Positions 1-12,400 of a stretch of 64,000 bases of DNA are shown in pieces. The translations under genes were made by a program, and so were the position numbers. Below the pieces are notes generated by a model. The model ran no database searches, had not been told where the DNA came from, and saw only the letters and a program-made list of their open reading frames with translations. Numbering within the stretch: position 1 is the first letter of the stretch; every line of letters begins with the position of its first letter. Origin of the DNA: Coccinella septempunctata (taxonomy: Eukaryota; Arthropoda; Insecta; Coleoptera; Coccinellidae); NCBI RefSeq assembly GCF_907165205.1, contig NC_058190.1, positions 35,925,345 through 35,989,344 on the forward strand. The letters run 5' to 3'.

Positions 1-236
1 GGCAATATTTATTCATCTTATTTAAGGTTTGAATGTATATTATGCAGGTCTGACTCAATGTTAAATTGCTGCAAAATCATGTTAATCATTCAAATTCCTC
101 ATATTAATCATACATCGAATTTTCTTCAGCAGTTCCAGTTCACGTGAGTGAGCTGTTCCTCGTTTCCACCCACATCAGTCGTCATCTCGACGTAATGGCA
201 ACCTTCTGCACCTAATTCTCCTCTTCTATTTTTCAG
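1..236 (+). other. end of a fus intron
   Basis: Non-coding, ending in a clear branch/polypyrimidine region and TTTTTCAG. No other feature seen. Confidence 0.7.
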
Positions 237-436
237 ATCGTGGGCGTGCAACAGTACCCAATCAGGCCGCAAACGGCGGACATTAACGAGAACGTCCTAT
301 CCGACCAGCTGGCCAACGAGTCGGTGCTCACCGACGAGCTCATCAAGCAGGCAGGAAGGAGGCTGGAGGACGCCCTCGGGGAGTTCGAGGCCTACTGCTC
401 CAGCCTGCACATCGACCCCCACAATTCGGGATTCAG
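237..436 (+). CDS. fus: fus exon: N-terminal domain segment
   Basis: Internal coding exon between an acceptor ending TTTTTCAG at 236 and a GTGAGG donor at 437. It reads in phase 0 and leaves two bases (AG) for the next exon. The product contains IRPQTADINENVLSDQ and DALGEFEAYCSSLHIDP, matching the part of the ESRP N-terminal region before the CxxTDGQ segment. It has markedly higher GC and codon bias than the surrounding sequence. The reading frame has no start here; the upstream exon lies outside the window. Confidence 0.9.
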
Positions 437-3400
437 GTGAGGATGACGAATTTCGACTACGACGATGTGCGGCATGTCGTTTCGTCGATGGAGACCTTTA
501 GTTCTTAAAATAGAGCATTGTTTTACAGAATTGTATAATTCTGCTTTTACCAACATTGATTTATTGATTGTATTGGTTCATTATTCATTAATATGCACCT
601 TTGTTATCCAGCCCGAAAAAATTGAAATGAAATTTCCAAAAGTTAGCTTTAGCTGTTAAATGGCGAATAAAATTGTATAGGGGGAGCACAGGAGATTGCT
701 CATGTAGGAGACTTGAAGCACTTCAAATATTTCAATTCAAATTTCGCGCTACCGTAAATAGCTTGCGACACTTGTAACCAAAGATTATAGATCTTTGATC
801 TATCTATAATCTTTGCTTGTAACAAGGCCGAACCACATCCCTGTGTTAGGAGGGCTGTGGCACAACTAGTGGAGGCTCCATTTTGGCCGGGATCAGAACA
901 GTTCGGGAGTGGGAGGGTTGACGTTGAAGGTGTTGTTGTTAGGAAGTAATAAATTGAATAATTTTTGTTTATTACACTGTCTGAAGAGTTTAATAGGTGC
1001 TTGGCTTATTTAGTTTTATTGCTTTCCTTCCTTGCTAATATTGTTTTACAAATTATGAGCCTAGTAATAATATAATAATAGTTGTAAAAGTTTCAAGAAA
1101 ACATCTGTTGAATAGATTGAGAGGGAGTGCGGAAGACTTGACCCATGCTATGGTCGGGAGACATAATCAGTGGTACAAGTTTCCCGCACTGAGCTAAGAT
1201 AATAGTTTGCTTCAAAAAAAAGAAAATTGAATTATAAAAATAAATATAGAAAAATACACAAATGTTCAAAAAAGTAAAAAACATCTCGGAAATTAGTGTG
1301 AGTGACTCTGAAATAGAAAATATGTATTTCATACGCTGATACATCTGATGATGAAAACCTAGACATAGACATTGGTTGGTCATTGAAAATTGCTTTCTTT
1401 CAATGTTTTTCCTGATAATCAAAATTATGGTCAAGTCTTTCTCTCCCCTTGTTCAACTCTCCCATGGGCTTGGGAGACATGAGCCAACTTTCGGTTCCTA
1501 AAAAAGAATTGCTGTACTCAAAATGTTCATTTTACCATCACTCTACTATTATCTATCGTTACCTATTTGGGCATGATTTTTTCATGCAAAAATATGAGTT
1601 TATAGATACAACTTAAGTGGCTTCAGAGTTAACTTTCCCGGAATCCTCCTATAATGCTTCATTAGTTATGTTCAAAATTGAAAGAAACTTTTTTTTCCAT
1701 ATTTTAACTTCCATCATTTTGAATCGGAACCGTAACTCGCATCAAATGCTGACTCAAGACGTTGAACTGACTTCATTCATTGTACTGTAAAATTGACACT
1801 GAATAAAATCAAGCAATCGTGGACGTTGCCAACTTCAATCAAAATTCATTATTTATCTGTAAAATTTAATAAAACTATAACCATAACAACATTAGCTGGA
1901 AACATCTTATTAGGTAATAGTTGGGGATCCGACGATGCTAAATCGGGAGACCTAGTGGATTTCGAAGATTAGATGGTAGAAAGAAAAAAAGATTATATGA
2001 TACACTTTCAGCGGTAGGGAAAGCGTCTGCAGGTTTTCATAGATGTACAAACAAATCGTCAGGTGTCAGATTAAGATACTTTATGTGCCCTACGTATCTC
2101 TGATGACATATTCATGTTGATCTGAAAGTTCGCGTGGTGGGGCTGAACCTACGGAATAGTTGAAAATGGTAAAAAAACTGTTTCCGAGCTTGTCAGATTT
2201 CTAGAGGATTTGTTGATTGGACACAAAGGAAGAGTGACAATTCTGACATGTCGGAAGGTCACAGCGGTCCTTTGAAAATGCAAAAAAAATCGTCAGATTT
2301 TCATACAGATGGTTAATCTCGGTTTTGCAGACGTGTTGACCCATTAATCTGACACTAATTCGGAGGGGAGTTTCTTAATCTGACAGTTTGATAACAAGAA
2401 ATTTTTTTTAAATATCATCCTTCCTGAATCTCTGATCGTTTTTGTATTCGCTTTGAAAGTTGTAGATGATAAAATTCTATACAACTTTTGTCCGAAGCAA
2501 TTTTACATACTCTCAACCGTTTTCGAGTAAGAGGGGTATAAGGGCGAGGAGCTTAGCCACACATGCGAAAGGCCAAGGTCAATGTAGAAACCCAGTCTAA
2601 TATGCATATTCGTCATACAGTCCCTGGCCATATCATTAGACGCATTGATTCGATGCAAAATCTCAATTAAACACGCTGTGAGATTGGTTATTAGGTTATT
2701 GATTTTTGAATATTGAATTATTAAATTGAATGTATATGTTACATATACTTCATCTGTAAATGGTTTTCACATATAATATATCATATTCAATAAAAAATAT
2801 TGATTTATTGATGATTAAACAAGAAATTCTAATATTTTGCTGAGCCACCCTGAGTAGCTATGAGAGCTTTATACTATCAATGCAGAATTGTTCGGTTTGC
2901 TGCATTCGAGGATGATGACTTCATATGTGGATTATCGAAATAACGTCTGAACCTGCAGAATGCAAGACGTCCACTGGGAGACATAGTACTGATTCATACT
3001 TAAGTACTAATACTACAACATCAAAAATAAATGCCAAATAGAACAATTTAATGAGAGTCGTAGATAAAACTGACATTCTGTGGAAATGAAATTCAAATAT
3101 TCTGCTTTTTCCTCGGGCAATACCAGTAAATATAAAAAAAATCTTCAGTGCGTCTAATAAACTGGCCAGGGACTGTATATCTCAAAAGCGTTCAAACGTA
3201 GAAAAAATTGCTTAGGAAAAAATTTGTAGAAGACGTTATCCTCTACAACTGTTATAATGAATGCGAAAACAATTTGAATCTCAAAAGCGGAGGTAATTAG
3301 GAAAAAACTGATTTTCGTGACCTTTATAGCTAATTTTTATTATTTCGGCTTGCTGAAACTGTCAGATTATATTTTTTCCGTTATTCTTAAACCATTAGCT

Positions 3401-6400
3401 TCAAAATAAGGTATGTCAATTGTATTGGTCAATATGATTATAATCATTAGCGACAGATAGCAAAGGTATAGAAATACCTCCTACCAGTACTACCAGCCTT
3501 TTAAAGCTTTTAACCTTATTTGTATGAACAAAAACCTGACGTTAAAAATTTTCTTCATTTATCGCAACCATTCTCATAACATAATGAATGTAACCAGACA
3601 GTCAAGCTTGCTCGCATTGAAACCAGCTGAACCATAATACAATGTATTAAATTAATAAATTCGACATTTTAACGAATTATTCATTATTATGTTGCTTATC
3701 GAGGGTCAATTCTCAAGAAAAATAGAGATATAAATAAACTGAAAAGTTAAACTCTAACATATATACTAATAAGGATTCAAAAAAGTGATATTGAATTCCG
3801 GTTTTCCTTTATGGAATAACTTGATAACATCTTCCTTTGAATAAAAACTGGAATGAAAATGGAACCTTTAAAGATTTCGATACAAGACAGGCAATTTTAT
3901 TGATTCGTTCAGGAATCAATAGAATTATGGAAAATTGAAATCAATTTTCTTATACTTATTATTACAATGTATTGGTCAGATTTTTGCAACCTTCTTTTCA
4001 TCTCATGAAAAAAAAAATTCGTATTGAACAAGAACATCAAAGATTTCAAGCTGAGCTGATAGAACCCATAAAATATGGTTCCTATTTGTATTACCCCCTT
4101 TACGGGTATGCTATCCAGGAAATAGTACTAGATGCTGTATCTGTCGAAGCATGGATGATCTAATGGAATGTAGGATTTCCGACAATCATATATTTTTTGG
4201 CTAACGAATTCATTATTACAGAGGTTAGGTACTATACTTGAAACGTTAACACGTACCGATAAGATTAGATGATTTTTGATAATTTTGCGCTTTCCAGCGA
4301 ATGATATTTCTCGTTATACGATTGTCAATAATTGAGAGCAATTAGAGCGAGTTTAAAAAAAAATGAAATGAACCTCAGTAGAGCTTTTTACACCAAATTT
4401 TCATCCAAAAAGGATGGAGCCCCTCAAATATAGATCTTAGAGAATTATTTCCACAACCTTCCACTATGTAGATCTGGAATTTTGTACGGTATCAGTATTA
4501 AGGTCAAAGTTTCGGCATACTTTACATTGCACGTCCTATCTGTGTGTTGTCAACTGAAAGGCAATAAAAGAAACGAGAAAATACGTTTTGTTTCGTTAGG
4601 TGAATTGAAAAAATGTAAAAATGGAGTTTATTCAGAAATATTTTATTACATCGAATTCCAAAACATACTTTTATGCTCGCTTCTATGGCAAAGAAGCATA
4701 TCCAACGTTTGAAAAGTATCCCCCTATTTTCACACACTATTGAGTGAAACTTTGGGCTTCTCTTTGAGGAGAAACTGCAATTTCAGTACCAGTCTATTCT
4801 ATCCATCCATCATATTCAACTTAAACCGACACATAATTGGTATGACAAAATTTCAAGTGTAATTTGCTGTAAAAATTCCCATTTAAAATTATTGGTTACA
4901 GCGGTCATAATATTCATCGATAACGTGCCCAGGTATCTATCACTATTACGTCATTTGTTACCAATATTAGTGGAGTAGCTAATTCCTTCTATTCATATCC
5001 TCCAAATTTAATTATTTTTTAGTATATCCATTCAAAACTTTTGTAACAATTTGCAATATGTTAATTAATCAGTATTTTAAACAAAACTAAGGTAATCCGC
5101 CTACTATTTATAGCGTATTTACAAAAATGTTTAAAAATGCATTCGAACTTTCTAGTCCTCCAGACGGTTTTTCTTAGTTAGGTTTAAACTGTTTAGAGCA
5201 TTATACTTGAATTTTCTTTGAAAAATACCTTAGACCTCAAGGTTTTGGATATTGGGTCTCCAGCTGCAAATTTGTTAGGAGCAGTACGGTTGGTTTTAAG
5301 GGATGGTTACACCTAAAAATTTAAGTATTAAAACATACAGAATGCTGACAGAGTATTTCTGTTCTCATTGCAAATCAACATCCCTTAAAATTTACAATCA
5401 ATAGCCACCTACTTTATTTTTTGTTCAGAATACTTAGACTATAAACAAACAGCGACTCTGTAGGTTGAGCAAAATATATAAAAACGTCGATTTTTGATTC
5501 TTGGGGGACAACAAAACCTTATCGTTTCAACCATAGATTAAATAGATGGAACATAAGCTATTTTCCAGACTGTTCATTTTTCCAATAATTCCCACTCCAT
5601 GCAACCACCAATGAAATTAATTTTCGCTTGTATTCCCCTCCTGATCGCTTCAAAATTTCTAAGAGGGCGTGTGTATTTGTAATTGTCAAAATATTATTTC
5701 AATCATTCACGTCGTAATATTTTGGAAAATATGCAACGATGTGCCGTAAAAAAGTGTGTTTGAAATAAAAGTGCATTTATACATGGAAGAGGAAAGCGAT
5801 TCACTCATTCCGGTAAGTTTTTGATATTTTATTCTTGTTTGAGTACACGACTTTATGAAATCAGGGGAGGGATTTAGGGGACGCCAGGGTCGAATTCTGT
5901 TTGAATTTGAATACGATCTAATGATTTGTGCTTACATTGAAATGTTGAGTTTGTACATTGAAATAATTGATTTAAATTTTAGTTTTCCAAGAAATAAAAC
6001 CAGACGACCAGACCAGACTGCGGGTCTTGAAAACAATTTACACTCCAGACTTCAGTATAATGAGAGAAATCGACTTTTACTGTTAATTTGAAAAAGATGC
6101 CATCCCGAGTGAGGTAAGATAGGTACATTACCACTTTTTTAACTCGCTTTCTTGTCTGAATATCACTTTGTTTGGAATTTTGCAAGTGATTTCTGACAAC
6201 TTCTAGTTTTGAGGTGAACTTGAAATTTGGTAGATTCTCTTTCTCCTATAATGAATCAAGCTTTTTTCTACGAACATCCTTCCTGGTTTCAAGATGAACA
6301 GTAGAACGAGATTTTAATTGCTTTAACAATACTTTAATTATAGCCAATACTGTGCCTGTCATCAGTACTGGAGTTTTTGAAGAAAATGGAAGGAAAATCA

Positions 6401-9400
6401 TCAAACATGAATGCCAGTTCAGTATTTGCAGAAATGAAAGTGTCTTGTAGTTCAAGAATAAAACAAGTAAGATACATACCCACCCAGGGTGGTACAAAAA
6501 ATTCTCTAAACTACTATGGTTAATAGAACTCATCTTAGGAATGAAAATCCATAAAAATGAGTAAAGGTCATGTTTTGAGGCATACGGCGTTGAACATTTT
6601 TTGATAATCAAAAAAGTTTTCTTCATTTGTAAAATGTATTTCAATGGCAATGTAAAAATTATGCTACTACTGTAATTATGAACACAATATTATGACCATT
6701 CAAATGGAGCTCGGATATTCCCATTATTTTTATGAGTTATTGAATGAAAATGTCTGTTATCAGGATATTTCGAAGTGAAATTTCAGTAGAAAAATTTTTG
6801 CAGGAATAAACACGCGGAGAACAGAAATTGAAAAACAGCTAATTGAAGTCGAAACCGATTTGAGACGACGAGGGTGTCGTCAGTACTTCAAGGAATAATT
6901 TGCTACCCTACAAGGGAGGAAAAATTGAAGATGAAAGCTTGAAATGCCGAGGCAAATACCTTATGAAAAATTTCTTTGAAGACAGCTGCATGCATAAAAA
7001 ACATAAATATGGCAATGACCTCAAACAATTTGCTTTAAAGTAACATTATTATTTAGTTAAAGTTTACAGTTCCGTTAAAATTGCTCTTAATTATGATACA
7101 CTTCAACACCCAAAAGCACTTTTGTGGTGGTATGAAAATTTGAAGGGGGAAGCAGTTTGTTGAATTATTTGAGTTGCTGAAAATGAAAGTTTAAAACACT
7201 GCTTATTAGTTGATATGCAATATAACTTAATTGAATTTGTAACTGCTCATAAAAGAAAAAAAATAATGCTTTATCACGAATTTAGGGATTCTTTCATGGG
7301 TAACTCTATGCAATAATGATTTCTTTTTGATTTCACAATAATTGGTAGATGTTTATAGTTTAACATTACTTTTTCATTCCGCCTAATCTGTTCAAAAGAC
7401 TTGAGAATTTCTTCAATGAACAAACTCTTTCAGATTCTCATTATACAAATTCCATAAAATTCAGCTGCTTCCACTTCTATTGATCTGAGAATCAACCATT
7501 GTGAAGGGAATTAATTTGAAGAAAGTAATTTTCAGTTTTTAGTATATACTTGGTGAATAAAATTTCAAATAATTTGTATGTAGGCTAGGGTCATATTGAC
7601 CATTAGTATATGGTAATATTGTATTCAAAATAAATTATTTTTCACACAAGGTGTTTTGGTATTACTAGTTCTATATCCCTTTGAATAGAAATATATTTGA
7701 ATAAAAAAAATACTCCAAATCTTTGCATTAAAACATACTTATTTTCCATTCGATATAAAATTATTGCCGACTATCTGAAATATTCAGTGCAAGTAGTTCT
7801 GAATCAGCCCCTGTCCAGTTCCCCCACCCGAAGAATCCAAATTCATATTTAAGGCAGTATTTTGTGAATGCGTTTTTGTCGAAATGCTCTATCTCCTGTT
7901 TTATTAATCTATGGTTTCAACCCCAACCCCTATATTCTGAAGGGGGAAGTAGGGGTGAGTAATACCTTATTTGAAAGGCCTTTTTATTTTGAGTGTAGCA
8001 TATCTGATTTTTTCTATTCCATCCATTCATTTTCGAAAAATTCACATTGATGTCTAAATCAATGGAATTCTCACTCATTTGTTCTGCAAATTCGGTGATG
8101 AATCTGCTGTGCGGTTTGGGTACCGGTTATTTTCGAAAATTTAAGAAATTAGTGTACCTTTTCTAAAATTACTTTTCAATTCAAAATAGAAAAAGAACTT
8201 TTTATACTATGTGGTAACTTTGAAACTGATGGAATATTAGAAAAGGGAATTTGGAAATTCACAGCTCGGTTTATTCAAGACTTAATAGCCTTTTATACCC
8301 ACCAATGTTTGATACAAAACTGTTTTTCAAAATGTTTAATTCCATTGAACTAATTCTGTTTTTTCTTTTCAGACTAGTCACAGATGGACAACTACCCCTC
8401 CGACAGTGCCTTCACCCAGAAGCATGCCGCAAAGAAATAGAACTACCTTCCTACTATACAGCGTTCCACGACCTAAGAAAAGAAGTATGCAGGTTTCTTG
8501 CGAAAACAGACGAAACGCCGCAAAGTGTTGCCGACATGTTAGAATGTATCCTTTTTTCATTCACCTTTTTCAAGTGTTCAAGTGACATATCCACATCAGC
8601 ATATCTAGAGGAACGGTCTCTGGTGGTCTCTTGTAACTGCATTCATTTCCGTATAGCCAAAAACCTAAGACGGCAAAAACTTTCTTCAAATTGGCGGATG
8701 CTCACCCGATGCAATGGAGAAACTCTCACTTCGCGCTTGTTACAATGAACGAGGACCATTCTCCCTACCATTGTTAGAGATATTAAGAATAGAATGTCTT
8801 TTTCGGGGGAAGTTACTTCAAGTTCAAAGCTCCTGGAGTACTAGTCATGTTATGCTCACAAATTCAACATCATTTATGAAATCTCCCTTAGAGATTGGGC
8901 TGTAATACTACTTCTGGTGTGAATCCATAACATAGTGAATCAACCAATTTTCCCCTTCAGTTTTGTACGGTTTCAATGGTACTAAGACTAAGGTCATGTA
9001 TTTCTGTCTTGTTAAAACTATTTGTGGTTTGTTTACTGAACTTATAAAATAATGGCTGTACCAGCTTCTAGGAGGCAGACACTAGTATTTGGTGTTGGTA
9101 TGGTATAATTGTGATTATCCTAAAGTCCTTGAGGTATAGTCAGTATAATATATTAGCATCATCAAGTTGACACTAGAAAACCGCAGGTATCTTCCAACAT
9201 CAGCATAAACTCTTTACTCAATAGAAAGGTTGTGACTTGATTGAAAATCCTATAGGATTTTCACTTTTGCTCAATTTCATCCTCCAATCAAGTCACAACC
9301 TTTCTATTGAGTAAAGAGTTTATGCTGATGTTGGAAGATACCTGCGGTTTTCTAGTGTCAACTTGATGATGCTAATATATTATACTGACTATACCTCAAG

Positions 9401-12400
9401 GACTTTAGGATAATCACAATTATACCATACCAACACCAAATACTAGTGTCTGCCTCCTAGAAGCTGGTACAGCCATTATTTTATAAGTTCAGTAAACAAA
9501 CCACAAATAGTGTTCTGACCGTAGACATAGAGGATTTTGAAGATGGGGTCATTGGGTCTTTGTAGGGTATCTCCTTCTTTGTAGGACTCAAAAGCGTTTC
9601 TTCTGCATTCTACTCAGATGGTGTTCGTTCTCATTCATAGTCCAATAAATTAAAATAATAATAAAAAATCAGCCTGTTAACTGATACTGAGTTTCACTCT
9701 ATTCTGGTGGTATACCGTCAGCAGTAAAGTTCATCCACAGCCTTCTATAGAGACTTTGTATGGCCGTTGATCATCCGAATGAATTATGTTCAAAGTGGAA
9801 ACTATTCACACCTGGAGACACCTGATGACAATAGATTGAGTGCATCTAGTTGCAATCTATATATCACATTTGTGCTTCAGTAAAACGCCGTTAGATGCTG
9901 CTCAACTCTGGTCGTTCACAAATATTCACCAAGCAACGATATTTGAAAAATGGATTGGAGCATTCAATTCAGCTAAATAATATACACTGAGTCTGAGGAG
10001 TGTAGTCATATTGCATTTATTTCTTGATTATTTTCCGTTTCCTGGCCATTTCCCATTTTCCGATTTTCTTAGTTGATCGCGCTCCTGTAAGATGTCGCAA
10101 GATGGTCCATTTGAAGTAAATCTAAGCTGCTTGTTCATGGAATCTCTCCTTTGTGTTTTTGTTGCCATTTCGAATTTAGTGTTAAGTTCTGGTATTTTTA
10201 AAGAATGCCTTAATTTCTCCACTCTCTCATTACGTCGAATTTTTATAGTTCTCTTCCTGCCGTTTGTGTCTGTAGAAAAATCCCTGATTCGGCAAAATTC
10301 CTTGGAACGAAGTCAGTAATAGCAAATAATGAATCGGGATCACACTTTTTATTCCGTTCTAGTGTTTTACCTATTCCCCGTTCAATATTTATGAAACCGT
10401 ATTATTATATATATATTATGAACACTTAGGTTATGTTTTGGCACCGCGTTACAATGGAATGTAGCAATGATGATTCAACAGGTACGCTTTGGAGAACGCT
10501 TTGAGCTCAAGTTTCCGTACATTGGTAGAGCTTATCCGAGATTTCTTGACATAATAATAATGACTGACTGTGATATTAATTTCCTCAACTCTCGAATAGA
10601 TTTACAAATTAAACCAGAGGCTGAGAATGAATTCTACAAAAAAGAAGCTAAAGATATGGTGAACATTGTACAAAGATTAATTTTAGATGGTGAGTACTGT
10701 CTTTCGAATAGTTGTTTTGTATTGAATTATGCAGTTCATGATACTAAGGCATAATGATAGCAGTTTTTCGTGTACTCTTCTGAAGAAAGTTCTACTCGTA
10801 ATAACATTTTTTGATCTTTTGAATCATTAGAAATCTTTGAGTATTTCAAACCTCCGAATAAATTTCGAGATCTGATGAGAATGAGAATTCCATCAGTATA
10901 CACAATACCAGTATATACAATATAGTGGGTATATTAATTTTTTTTTCAAAAATTTTTGTTGTAAAGATAAAGGCTGTCGAAATTTGATGAGAAAAATAAT
11001 TCAATATAAGTATATGTTAGTTTTTTATCGCTTATATTGACATACTATAGTCAATGAGATACAAAGCATCAAAGTGACTTGCAGTAGATTTTTTTCTTAG
11101 AATGCAAATATCTTCAAAACGATCAAAGATAGCCATTGCTAAATGCATAGACCTCAAGGATTCCAATTCTGGAGTTAAAAATTTTCGGTTACCATTCAAA
11201 ATGAGACAATTGGTAGAAAACTGCTTGTTCAAGAAGTTTTGTGTGTGAATTTTTATAAGCGTACTACTTTCAAGTATTTATTTCCCCTTCAAAATAAAGA
11301 CCCCTTGTATGTATTTTCCAAACAACATAATTTAGATACTTCTCTTCATATTGATGATATCGAACGAAAAAAATATATAACAGTGCTCATATTAAGAGAT
11401 GATGCTTTTACAAGAAACATGCAGATTTTTTGACATTGGGATTACGATCTGGATCATAGTCTGTGTTGAAAAAATAGAAAAATAGAAATTTTCAGATGTT
11501 CATAATGTTTTGACTACATCCGTCATCATAACTGATATTGATAATCAATCATTTATGAGCTTCCATGAGGGGCTTGCGAAACCAGACGTTCAATAGAGAA
11601 ATGCAGGATAATACTTAAAATATTACTTCACTATTGCAGGAATATGAAGTAAATGTTTCTTATTGTATTATTCGTTCTTACCTACTGAATTTTTGATTGA
11701 AAATCGAGCATTTCATTTCATCATCTATTCATAACAAGATAAAATATGAGCTTTATCTGTCAGAAATATTATTACTACATAGTTGTGGAGCCCAAGAAAA
11801 AAATTCGGGATTTACTCGAGCGTGTCAGATTAATATAAGAGGGGATAACTTGGACCCTGTAGAGTACCTCTACCGTAAATTAGACCTGTATATAGGGGAA
11901 ATTGTCTAGGACAGCTTGTCAGAAAAAACAACGTCATGTATCATTGTACATGTTCGAGCGTGTCAGATTAACATATATGTTGTTAATTACATGTTGAAAA
12001 GTATACACTCTCTCAATCTGGGAATTTAAGCGTAATGGGGGAATGTGTGGAAGTGCGCCAAACTTGCTCCTTCTCAACGGAAAAAATATAGGCTGTGACT
12101 AGAATCCCGACTCGGGATCTGTGTCCAGTCCCGAGTGAGGTCATTAAATTCGGGACTGATATTCGGTCCCGAATTCAACGATGCACTGCACTGGTGCAAT
12201 AAAATTATTAAGCAGTGAAAGGAGTAGCGAAAAACTCAATTTTCACTACAAATCATAAGCTTATACCCAGTCAAATAGAAACAATGATTTATATTTCAAT
12301 CGTGCATGTAGTTAAAGATAAATATGTTGTTAAAGTATATCTCATTTTCAAATCATCACATTTATAAAGAAAAAAAGGAGCAACCTTGAAATGAAACATC

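Larger units (their letters stand above)
437..8372 (+). other. fus intron (7.9 kb) rich in repeats
   Basis: Contains a dispersed repeat at 680-1506 with a hairpin insertion, and a TAGTTGGGGA element at 1918-3405 with a nested TA-flanked element. The rest (about 3420-8370) is AT-rich; I see no coding exon or recognisable repeat there beyond scattered short open frames. Confidence 0.7.

Noticed and set aside
1318..1360. CTGATGATGAAAACC as a third hammerhead core
   Set aside because: No room for stem II between CTGATGA and GAAA.
6246..6650. 134-codon minus-strand open frame
   Set aside because: No homology, AT-biased, no splice or promoter context.
9017..9511. Perfect inverted repeat as a microRNA gene
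   Set aside because: The stem is far longer than a pre-miRNA and perfectly paired; a hairpin-siRNA locus or artefact fits better.
10028..10318. Minus-strand open frame with mixed charged composition (MATKTQRRDSMNKQLRFTSN)
   Set aside because: Reads more protein-like than its neighbours, but no family was recognised and no start, splice sites or partner exons were found; possibly a processed fragment.
10467..10599. In-frame upstream extension of the 90-bp fus exon
   Set aside because: Chance open intron; the acceptor at 10599 restores phase and the conserved MLEYL, while the extension has no similarity to ESRP.
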